From positions 55,231-119,230 of the forward strand of contig JBBDYH010000075.1 of assembly GCA_040901795.1 (NCBI GenBank): a stretch of DNA of 64,000 bases, in the 5' to 3' direction. The position numbers and the translations under genes are program-made. The DNA comes from JBBDYH01 sp040901795 (GTDB lineage Bacteria > Planctomycetota > Planctomycetia > Pirellulales > JALHPA01). The notes beneath the pieces were generated by a model, which worked only from the letters and a program-made list of their open reading frames with translations, was not told the DNA's origin and ran no database searches. Below, one piece after another: positions 9,293 through 16,066 of the stretch; within the stretch, counting starts at the first letter, position 1; each line of letters begins with the position of its first letter.

Positions 9293-10020
9293 AGCTCGCC
9301 GCCATCTGCTGCACATACAAGCGGCCGGCGCTGCTCTCCGAGGCGATAGAGTGTTTTTTACGACAGGATTACGCCGCTGAGCTGCGCGAGCTGATTGTGC
9401 TGGACGACGCCGGTCAGTATGGCGACCAACAGGGCGATGGTTGGCGCGTGGTCTCGTCACGGGTTCGTTTTCGCACGCTCGGCGAAAAGCGGAACGCGTC
9501 CGCGGCGCTCGTGTCGGCCGATGTGGACGCCTACTGCGTTTGGGACGACGACGATATCTACCTCCCATGGCACATCAGCGCCGCGGCCCAGGCGCTCGCC
9601 CATTCCGACTACACAATCCCGACCATTATCTACACGGATAAAATCAACCGGCTGGAGCGCAAAATTAATCAGTACATGTTCCATGGCGCATGGGCGTTCC
9701 GTCGGCGGGCCTTTGAGCAGGTAGCCGGCTATCCATTCACGCAGAGTGGACAGGACCAGGGGCTTTTGTTGCGCTTCAAAGAAGCACATTTGCGCCGATC
9801 CGATCCAATCCAATTCGATGCACGGCCGAGCTACGTCTATCGCTGGTATACCGCCCATTCGCAACACCTTTCGGCACTTGGTGCAAACGGGTATGAGCGG
9901 CTCGGGCTGTTGCCATCCGAGCACACAATGTCGATCACACCGCATTGGGAGCGCGACTGGTTGGCGTTGCATGAGGCGGCGGAAAGGGAGCTACGAAGTG
10001 AATCAGCAAGCTCTAAATGA
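9289..10020 (+). CDS. Glycosyltransferase family 2 protein
   Basis: This is a GT-A fold transferase of 243 residues. It begins MKLAAICCTYKRPALLSEAI, the family's first strand and helix. It then has ELIVLDDAGQYG (first acidic site), GEKRNASAAL (the 'G-x-x-x-N' loop), and VWDDDDIYLPWH (the DXD motif that binds metal and nucleotide-sugar). The segment around HGAWAFRRRAFEQVAGY also fits GT2. Its ATG overlaps the previous stop as ATGA (9289-9292), strong evidence of coupled translation. Its own 3' end overlaps the FkbM gene by 23 bases. Confidence 0.85.
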   Translation: MKLAAICCTYKRPALLSEAIECFLRQDYAAELRELIVLDDAGQYGDQQGDGWRVVSSRVRFRTLGEKRNASAALVSADVDAYCVWDDDDIYLPWHISAAAQALAHSDYTIPTIIYTDKINRLERKINQYMFHGAWAFRRRAFEQVAGYPFTQSGQDQGLLLRFKEAHLRRSDPIQFDARPSYVYRWYTAHSQHLSALGANGYERLGLLPSEHTMSITPHWERDWLALHEAAERELRSESASSK

Positions 10021-10615
10021 ATCATTCATCTGCCGGTTCATTCGCGCCGAGCCCGAAGCGCTCTATGACATCGGAGTCGGCCCGAAAACGGAATGGCAAA
10101 CGCTCGGCGCTAAGTATCCTTCCATGCGAATCTTCGGCTGTGAGCCAAATCCGATCCAGCATGCGAATCTGGTCGGTGCAAAGTTCCCTGGGCCGTTGAT
10201 CGCCGCCGCGATAGGCGAAATGGAAGGCGTCGCTACACTGCATTATCCCAGCGATGACCTGAAACGAGGCAGCCTCTTGCCGGTAGACTATGCCGACGCT
10301 AAATGTCCAGTTGAAGTCTGGTCCCTCGATCGCTTCGACGAAGCCATGGGCCGCCCCGACCGAATTCTGCTGTGGATGGACGTTGAAGGCTACGAACTGT
10401 CAGCGCTTCGAAGCGGCCGGCGGCTATTGGAGTCGGGCCGGCTCCGCTGGATCAACCTCGAAGAGCGCCGCGGCGGAGATCGACCCGCAGAAGGTTGGTG
10501 TGATCCGCAAGAGCTGCACGAGTTCCTTTGTAGCAACGGTTATGTGCGCGTGGCCGACTACAACCGATATTCGACACATCAAGATGCGATCTACGTTCAT
10601 CGGGACGAGAAATAG
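9998..10615 (+). CDS. FkbM-family SAM-dependent methyltransferase
   Basis: This 205-residue protein resembles FkbM methyltransferases, which often O-methylate sugars in glycan clusters. Visible motifs are ALYDIGVGPKTEW (SAM-binding glycine loop), IFGCEPNP (acidic end of strand 2), VWSLDRFDEAM and LLWMDVEGYELSAL, the last being the family's characteristic D-V-E-G-x-E. The start is GTG 9998, which has AAAGGGAG seven bases upstream; an in-frame extension back to 9746 overlaps the glycosyltransferase and has no domain sense. As last gene of the four-gene unit it probably caps or modifies the glycan made by the three transferases. Confidence 0.8.
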   Translation: MNQQALNESFICRFIRAEPEALYDIGVGPKTEWQTLGAKYPSMRIFGCEPNPIQHANLVGAKFPGPLIAAAIGEMEGVATLHYPSDDLKRGSLLPVDYADAKCPVEVWSLDRFDEAMGRPDRILLWMDVEGYELSALRSGRRLLESGRLRWINLEERRGGDRPAEGWCDPQELHEFLCSNGYVRVADYNRYSTHQDAIYVHRDEK

Positions 10616-10643
10616 TCCTCGGGTCAGCGAAGCAGATGGATCG

Positions 10644-10949
10644 CTAACCAACTTGTGTCGCAGCGAGCTTGTACCGCACCCGTAGCTGGATACACAGTTC
10701 GCCACCGCGCTCAAAGTCGCGGCAGACTTGCGGCCGGTGCTCGTAGTGCCGGCATTGCTTCGTCTCCTCGTCGAGCCAAATGCAGGGCTGGCCAAAATCG
10801 TCATCTTCGAGCGTCGAGACATATTCGTGGATCGGCGCCAACAGCTCGTACGGCACAAACCGCAGCTCGTCATCGGTGTACGGGGGGCGCCCTTGCTCCA
10901 TGCAGCACGCGCCGCAGCCGTCGCAGGAGGCGATCGCCAGCGCTTCCAT
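10644..10949 (-). CDS. YkgJ-family cysteine-cluster protein
   Basis: This small 101-residue protein has the Zn/Fe-S cluster pattern of the YkgJ family: CDGCGACC near the N terminus, PCIWLDEETKQCRHYEHRPQ in the middle, then VCRDFERGGELC. The start is taken at 10949 (MEALAIASC) because the in-frame extension to 10988 adds nothing family-like. Its role is unknown in general; members are thought to bind an iron-sulfur cluster or zinc. It is divergent from the oxidoreductase at 11046. Confidence 0.8.
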   Translation of the reverse strand: MEALAIASCDGCGACCMEQGRPPYTDDELRFVPYELLAPIHEYVSTLEDDDFGQPCIWLDEETKQCRHYEHRPQVCRDFERGGELCIQLRVRYKLAATQVG

Positions 10950-11007
10950 GTTTACACCGTTGGTTGCCGCAGGGCGGCAGGATTTCAAATGGCGTGGGCT
11001 GTGTTAG

Positions 11008-11013
11008 TATAAT
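11008..11013 (+). promoter_or_regulatory. Candidate -10 element of the Gfo/Idh gene
   Basis: A perfect TATAAT lies 32 bases before the ATG at 11046. The only -35-like hexamer, TTTCAA at 10983-10988, is weak and 19 bases away, so this is tentative. Confidence 0.35.
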
Positions 11014-11045
11014 GCAGCGCCCTACCTTTTACTCGCGAGTTTTCC

Positions 11046-12350
11046 ATGAAACAATCGATGATTACCCGCCGATCCTTCACGGCCGCGACTGCGGCGACTA
11101 CATTGGCTCTTTCCACGACGCCCGCCCGCGCCATCGGGGCGAACGAGCGAATTCGGCTGGGGTTTATCGGCGTCGGCAATCGCGGGTCGCAGTTGCTCGA
11201 CGCGTTCTTGCAACACAGCGATAAAGAGGTGGTGGCGTTTTGCGATGTTTACGAGCCATATCTCGCGCGGGCGAACGAAAAGCTCGACCGCAAGGCCGAG
11301 ACCTATAGTGATTTTCGCAAGCTCCTCGATCGCGATGATCTCGACGGCGTCGTGATCGCCACGCCCGACCATTGGCACGCGATCCAGACGATTGCCGCCT
11401 GCGACGCCGGCAAGGACGTGTACATCGAGAAGCCGCTGTCAATCACGATCCACGAGGGTCGTCGCATGGTCGAAGCCGCGCGGCGCAACCAGCGCGTCAC
11501 GCAGGTCGGCACACACCGCCGCTCGTCGAAGATGTATACGGAGCTGGCCGGCGAAGTCCAAGCGGGCAAGATCGGCAAAGTCACCGTCAGCCGCGCCTAT
11601 CGCTTGAGCAACATGTATCCGGCGGGCATCGGCAAAGCCGAACCGAGCGATCCGCCCGCCGGACTGGATTGGGACCTGTGGCTGGGTCCACGGCCGGCGC
11701 GGCCGTTTCAAGCGACGATCGCACCGTACAAGTTCCGCTGGTGCGACCTGTACAGCTCGCAGGTCGCCAATTGGGGCGTGCACTATCTCGACGCGATCCG
11801 CTGGCTGACCGGCGACTTGGCGCCATCGTCGATCTGCGCGATGGGCGGGCGGTTCGTCATCGACGACGATCGCACGATTCCCGACACGCTGGAGGTGACC
11901 TTTGAGTTCGGCTCCGGCCGGCTGGCGATCTTCGGCCAGTATGAAGCCAGCGGCAACTCGGCGCTCCGCCGCGGCGAAGTCGAGCTGCGCGGCACCGACG
12001 GGACGCTCTACATCGACGACCGCGGTTACGAAGTCGTGCCCGAACGCGGCGGTCAGTTTCAGGAGCCCAAGCCGCGGATGAAGCCCGTGCAACAGGGCTC
12101 ACGGCAAGGTGAGGTAGACATGACCGTTGCGCACGCGCGAAACTTTTTGGACTGCATGCGATCGCGTAAGCCGGCCAACGCTGATATCGAAATCGGCCAC
12201 CGCTCGACGACGATGAGCCTGTTGGCCAATATTTCGCTCGGCACGCGCTCGCGGCTGGAGTGGGACTCCGAGCAGGAGCGAATCACCAACAACGCCGAGG
12301 CGAACAAACTGCTGCACTACGAATACCGCCAGCCGTGGAAGCTGGACTAG
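11046..12350 (+). CDS. Gfo/Idh/MocA-family oxidoreductase with Tat signal
   Basis: This NAD(P)-dependent sugar-type oxidoreductase has 434 residues and is exported by the twin-arginine route. The N terminus reads MITRRSFTAATAATTLALS with the RR pair and a cleavage region near ARAIG. The Rossmann motif is RLGFIGVGNRGSQLL; the family's EKP site is present as EKPLSITIHEGRRM. The C-terminal domain carries WGVHYLDAIRWLTGD, a usual active-site histidine helix. Many such Tat-exported copies occur in planctomycetes and are thought to act on sugars in the periplasm; the specific substrate is not known. A TATAAT lies upstream. No operon partner is obvious, as the DUF6883 gene follows after 15 bases and is unrelated. 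Confidence 0.88.
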   Translation: MKQSMITRRSFTAATAATTLALSTTPARAIGANERIRLGFIGVGNRGSQLLDAFLQHSDKEVVAFCDVYEPYLARANEKLDRKAETYSDFRKLLDRDDLDGVVIATPDHWHAIQTIAACDAGKDVYIEKPLSITIHEGRRMVEAARRNQRVTQVGTHRRSSKMYTELAGEVQAGKIGKVTVSRAYRLSNMYPAGIGKAEPSDPPAGLDWDLWLGPRPARPFQATIAPYKFRWCDLYSSQVANWGVHYLDAIRWLTGDLAPSSICAMGGRFVIDDDRTIPDTLEVTFEFGSGRLAIFGQYEASGNSALRRGEVELRGTDGTLYIDDRGYEVVPERGGQFQEPKPRMKPVQQGSRQGEVDMTVAHARNFLDCMRSRKPANADIEIGHRSTTMSLLANISLGTRSRLEWDSEQERITNNAEANKLLHYEYRQPWKLD

Positions 12351-12365
12351 TTCGGCCTCTCCCCA

Positions 12366-12689
12366 ATGCGAATTCCCGCAGACGCAATTATCCCGCCCGA
12401 AAAGCTGACGCGCTACTTGCTCGTGCCGCGGCCTTGGGACGACAAATCACGTTTTCTCGGTCAGGCGGGCTTTTCGCTAAGCGACCCGGCCAGTTTGCTT
12501 AACGCCATCCGCGAGACGGCTGCCCGGTTCGATGCGATCGAGGATGGAACCAACGACTACGGCGCATTCTTCCGCGTCGAGGGAGAACTCACAGGACCCG
12601 ACGGTCGCTCTCTGCAAGTCGTGATCATCTGGCTACAATGGAAAATAGATGGCACCTTCCACTTTGTCACCCTCAAGCCGCGCAAGTGA
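12366..12689 (+). CDS. DUF6883 domain protein
   Basis: This 107-residue protein matches the DUF6883 outline from memory: an N-terminal IPPEKLTRYLLVP, then FSLSDPASLLNAIR, an acidic central part and a C-terminal VVIIWLQWKIDGTFHFVTLKP. It has no known biochemical function. It sits four bases before a DUF4926 gene; these small domains are often found side by side, which suggests a two-protein module, perhaps of toxin-antitoxin or immunity type. That role is inference only. Confidence 0.65.
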   Translation: MRIPADAIIPPEKLTRYLLVPRPWDDKSRFLGQAGFSLSDPASLLNAIRETAARFDAIEDGTNDYGAFFRVEGELTGPDGRSLQVVIIWLQWKIDGTFHFVTLKPRK

Positions 12690-12693
12690 CGCC

Positions 12694-12933
12694 GTGAGCA
12701 AACCTGTCTTGTATGAACGTGTCGCCTTGGCGCGCGACCTGGACGGCCATGGCCTCAAGCGCGGCGACGTTGCCACGATCGTCGACACCGTGCCCCATCC
12801 GAGTGGCGGCCCCGAAGGCCTCGTGTTGGAAGTCACCAACGCCCTTGGCGAATCGCTCCAAGTCGTGGTCGTCACTCCGGACGATGTCGAACCGCTCCAT
12901 CGTAACGAAGTTCTCGCAGTCCGACCGTTCTAG
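12694..12933 (+). CDS. DUF4926 domain protein
   Basis: This short protein of 79 residues starts at GTG 12694, four bases after the DUF6883 stop. It has the DUF4926 outline: YERVALARDLDGHGLKRGDV, then ATIVDTV, a strand GLVLEVTNALGE and LQVVVVTPDDVEPL. The fold is probably a small SH3-like barrel. Its stop TAG and the stop of the converging MFS gene share the palindrome CTAG at 12930-12933. Function unknown. Confidence 0.65.
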   Translation: MSKPVLYERVALARDLDGHGLKRGDVATIVDTVPHPSGGPEGLVLEVTNALGESLQVVVVTPDDVEPLHRNEVLAVRPF

Positions 12934-14180
12934 CGAGTGCTCGGGCCGGTTCCAAAGTCTGTGCCCCGCCTGGCTGCATACAGAATCAACCCAAATCCTA
13001 GGCTCATTAGCATCATCGCGCTGAGATAAGGCAGCTCTACCGCGCGGTAGAGCAGCGGAAACGCCACTAGAGGTCCCGCGATCCGCGCCAGCGAGCCGAC
13101 GCTTTGAGCCACGCCGAGGATGCTCCCCTGCTTGGCCGGGTCGCTGCGGCGCGAGATCAACGCGTTCAGCGACGGCTGCATGAAAGCGAAGCCGATTACT
13201 ACAACCGTCAGCGCCGCAAAGAGCACGGGCGTTGAGGTCATCTGCACTGCGACAAGCATCACCGCAAAGCCAATCACTTCCAGGATCGCTCCTCCGGCGG
13301 CCATCGTTGCTTCGGGGATTCTGCCGGCCACGCGGCGAACCAGAAACCCTTGGGCAACCGTCAACGTCAGCCCAATGTAGGCGTACATCAGCATCACCTG
13401 CTGATAATCGAACCCAAATCGGCTCTCCAGGTTCTCACCACCGAAGACCAACGGCGATAGCGTGGTCTCGAAATTGGCAAACCCGAAGATGCATACAAAA
13501 AAGGACAATAGCAAGGCGCCAATCGACGGTGTGGACAGCGCGTCGCGCCAGGCCGCGGCATCGAACAGCTTGTGTGCGGCCGCATGGCTGCCGGGGCGCA
13601 GTGATTCGGGGAGCTTGAACCAGGCCAGCGACAACGCTACCAGGGACAGGATGGCGGCGGCGTAGCCAGGTCCCGGTCCCGGGTCGCCTGTGCCAGTGGG
13701 TGCGGCGAAAAAACCCAGCAGCGGCCCGAATGTGAAACCCATGCCGAAGGCCGCGCCAATCAACGCCATTCCCTTGGCGCGATTCTCCCGGGAGGTGGTG
13801 TCGGCGATGTACGCCTGGGCGACTGGGATTGTGGCGCCCATAATCCCAGCGCCGATTCGCGAGACAAACAGCAGCGGTAAACTTTGTACGATCGCAGCCG
13901 CCGCGAACAACGAATAGAAGATCACTGAGCCGGCCAACCCGCACATCAACGTCGGCCGCCGCCCGATCCGATCGGAAAGTCGCCCCCACAACGGCGCGAA
14001 CAGGAACGTCATCGCGGAGAAGCTGGCCATCAACAGCCCGATCGTCCACCCCGATTCATCGACGCTGAACTGCCTGGCGTAAAGCGGCAACAGCGGCAGC
14101 ACCATGCCGAAGCCGAGCAGATCGATGAACACCGTCAAGAAGACAATAGAGAGCGAGCCTTTCGAAGGTGCATCGGGCAT
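12930..14180 (-). CDS. MFS transporter, TetA/DHA1-like
   Basis: This 416-residue major facilitator has about twelve membrane segments. It opens with IVFLTVFIDLLGFGMVLPLLPLYA, continues with the loop GRLSDRIGRRPTLM (the MFS motif A, G-x-x-x-D-x-x-G-R-R), and has GAGIMGATIPVAQAYIAD at helix 5, the antiporter motif C area of tetracycline-type exporters. It most likely exports a small molecule by proton antiport; the substrate is not predictable. It converges on the DUF4926 gene and is divergent from the ligase gene at 14359. Confidence 0.85.
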   Translation of the reverse strand: MPDAPSKGSLSIVFLTVFIDLLGFGMVLPLLPLYARQFSVDESGWTIGLLMASFSAMTFLFAPLWGRLSDRIGRRPTLMCGLAGSVIFYSLFAAAAIVQSLPLLFVSRIGAGIMGATIPVAQAYIADTTSRENRAKGMALIGAAFGMGFTFGPLLGFFAAPTGTGDPGPGPGYAAAILSLVALSLAWFKLPESLRPGSHAAAHKLFDAAAWRDALSTPSIGALLLSFFVCIFGFANFETTLSPLVFGGENLESRFGFDYQQVMLMYAYIGLTLTVAQGFLVRRVAGRIPEATMAAGGAILEVIGFAVMLVAVQMTSTPVLFAALTVVVIGFAFMQPSLNALISRRSDPAKQGSILGVAQSVGSLARIAGPLVAFPLLYRAVELPYLSAMMLMSLGFGLILYAARRGTDFGTGPSTR

Positions 14181-14262
14181 GGAGGGCGGCGATATCGGTG
14201 GAGCGTCGGGGAACGTTGAAGGCGTAGTGTAGCACGAACGATGGTAATGCTGGAGTGCCGGC

Positions 14263-14320
14263 GTTGGAGTTCAAGCTTTAGCTTGTTCCCGAAGCAGGCT
14301 GAAGCCTGAACTCCAACTCC
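14263..14320. repeat. Palindromic repeat, family GGAGTTCAAGCTTTAGC
   Basis: The copy has the arm GTTGGAGTTCAAGCTTTAGC, then a linker, then GGCTGAAGCCTGAACTCCAAC. It lies between the divergent MFS and ligase genes. Other copies are at 22090, 42843, 56348 and 58798. Confidence 0.85.
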
Positions 14321-14358
14321 GATTCCCCTTCCTGCCTCCGGTTCGTATCATTCAGAAG

Positions 14359-15633
14359 ATGAACCTTTCCACCGCCAAAGAGCGTCGCGGCCGCGAGCGG
14401 TTGGAGCCACACGCGCTCGCCGAATATCAACTCCAGCGTTTCAATCGGCTGTTGGACGAAATCCTGCCAGCCAACGACTTCTATGCCCAAAAGCTGGCGG
14501 GCCAGTCCCGTCCGTTGGCCACGCTCGAGCAGCTTGGCGACTGGCCATTCACTTACAAAGAGGAATTGATCGCGGCCGACCGGGGGAACGAACTGGCCGC
14601 CAACCTCACGTACCCGCTCGAACGCTATTCGCGATTGCACCAGACAAGCGGCACGCGCGGCCGACCGCTGGTGGTGCTCGACACCGTCGACGACTGGCGA
14701 TGGTGGCTGGAGGGTTGGCAGTATGTGCTCGACGCGGCCGAAGTTGGTCCCAGCGACCGCGTGCTGATGGCCTTCTCATTTGGCCCGTTTATCGGCTTCT
14801 GGAGCGCGTACGACGCGATCGCGCATCGCGGCTGTTTAGTCATCCCCACCGGCGGACTTAACAGCGCGGCCCGGTTGCAGCTTGCCCGCACAGCCCGGGC
14901 GAACGTCCTCTGTTGCACGCCGACCTACGCGTTGCACCTGATGGAGATCGCCGAGCAGCACCAGATCGACACGACGTCGCTGGGCATCCGCGCAATTATC
15001 GTCGCCGGCGAGCCGGGTGGCTCGATCCCCGCCATTCGCACGAGGATCGAAGCGGGCTTTCAAGCAACGCTGATCGACCATGCCGGCGCCACTGAGGTTG
15101 GTCCCTGGGGCTATGGCGACGCGGCGGGGCTGGGCTTGTACGTGAACGAAGCGGAATTCATCGCTGAGCTCCTGTCGCTCAAGACCGGCGAGCCGGCCGC
15201 GGAAGGGGAACTGGCGGAGTTGGTGCTGACCACGCTGGGCCGCGCGGGTAGTCCCGTGATTCGCTATCGCACCGGCGATCTGGTGCGAAGGTCGCCGCGG
15301 ATCGACTCCGCGAACCGGTTTGCGTTCCTCGAAGGAGGAGTGTTGAGCCGTGCCGACGACATGTTAGTGATTCGCGGCGTCAACATCTTCCCCTCGTCCG
15401 TCGAGCAGATTCTGCGCAGCTTTCCCGAGATGGTCGAGTATCGGATGACCGCCTACAAGCTGGCGGCGATGGACCAATTGACCATCGAAATCGAGGACCG
15501 ACTCGAGCAGCCCCAGCGCGTGGCCGACGAGCTGCAGCTACGGCTGGGGCTCAAGATTGACGTACAATGTGTGCCGCTAGGCTCGCTGCCGCGGTCGGAA
15601 GCAAAGGGCAGGCGGTTTGTTGATCGGCGGTGA
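14359..15633 (+). CDS. PaaK-like AMP-forming acyl/aryl-CoA ligase
   Basis: This adenylate-forming enzyme of 424 residues resembles phenylacetate-CoA ligase. The phosphate-binding loop reads RLHQTSGTRGRPLVV, equivalent to the S/T-S-G-T-T-G-x-P signature. An adenine-binding stretch is DHAGATEVGPWGY, followed by YRTGDLV and the hinge region RADDMLVIRGVNIFPSSVEQ typical of PaaK. The C-terminal lid ends with RSEAKGRRFVDRR. It would activate a carboxylic acid to an acyl-AMP and then a thioester; which acid is unknown. The DUF971 gene starts at the stop codon, so the two are probably co-translated. Confidence 0.82.
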   Translation: MNLSTAKERRGRERLEPHALAEYQLQRFNRLLDEILPANDFYAQKLAGQSRPLATLEQLGDWPFTYKEELIAADRGNELAANLTYPLERYSRLHQTSGTRGRPLVVLDTVDDWRWWLEGWQYVLDAAEVGPSDRVLMAFSFGPFIGFWSAYDAIAHRGCLVIPTGGLNSAARLQLARTARANVLCCTPTYALHLMEIAEQHQIDTTSLGIRAIIVAGEPGGSIPAIRTRIEAGFQATLIDHAGATEVGPWGYGDAAGLGLYVNEAEFIAELLSLKTGEPAAEGELAELVLTTLGRAGSPVIRYRTGDLVRRSPRIDSANRFAFLEGGVLSRADDMLVIRGVNIFPSSVEQILRSFPEMVEYRMTAYKLAAMDQLTIEIEDRLEQPQRVADELQLRLGLKIDVQCVPLGSLPRSEAKGRRFVDRR

Positions 15634-15644
15634 AGGAAATGATC

Positions 15645-16010
15645 ATGGATGCAGTCCCCACGAACCTGGCTCTCGTGACGCCCAATCGCCTGCGGATCGA
15701 TTGGAGCGATGGCGCCGCGCGCGAGTACACGGTACGGGAGCTGCGTGATCGATGCCCCTGTGCGACGTGCCGCGAGAAGCGGTCGCACCCTCAACCGCCG
15801 CCGCTGTTGCCGGTCTTATCGCCGGCCGAGACGCAGCCGCTAGTCATCCGCGCCATGGCGCCGGTGGGAAACTATGCCTATGCGATCGCCTTCAGCGACG
15901 GCCACGACACGGGGATTTATACGATCGAGTACCTGCGGGAGCTGGGGAGTACAATGACGAATGACGAAACCAGCATGACGAACGAAATCCCAATGACCAA
16001 TGACCAATGA
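15645..16010 (+). CDS. DUF971 (GBBH-like N-terminal domain) protein with repeat-derived tail
   Basis: The domain covers about residues 1-100: RLRIDWSDGAAREYTVRELRD, CPCATCR, then YAYAIAFSDGHDTGIYTIEYLREL. This is the DUF971 / gamma-butyrobetaine-hydroxylase N-terminal-like fold, here with two cysteines that could bind metal. The ATG at 15645 is chosen because AAGGA lies seven bases before it. The last 19 or so residues (TMTNDETSMTNEIPMTNDQ) are translation of the ATGACGAATGACC repeat, and the stop also comes from the repeat. The normal C terminus is probably the LREL helix. Role unknown; the domain is often near Mrp/Fe-S assembly genes but not here. Confidence 0.8.
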   Translation: MDAVPTNLALVTPNRLRIDWSDGAAREYTVRELRDRCPCATCREKRSHPQPPPLLPVLSPAETQPLVIRAMAPVGNYAYAIAFSDGHDTGIYTIEYLRELGSTMTNDETSMTNEIPMTNDQ

Positions 16011-16066
16011 CCAAAAGGTCGGGTCAGCTTTGGTCATTGGTGCTTGGTCATTGGTCATTCTTCGCG
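15952..16066. repeat. Palindromic repeat, family AATGACCAATGACC, ending two genes
   Basis: The left arm has repeated AATGACCAATGACCAATGA; the right arm has TGGTCATTGG and TGGTCATTGGTCATTC. The plus-strand DUF971 gene stops in the left arm and the minus-strand DUF4340 gene stops in the right arm, both with Asn-Asp-Gln-stop. Related copies lie at 41602 and 59256. Confidence 0.9.
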
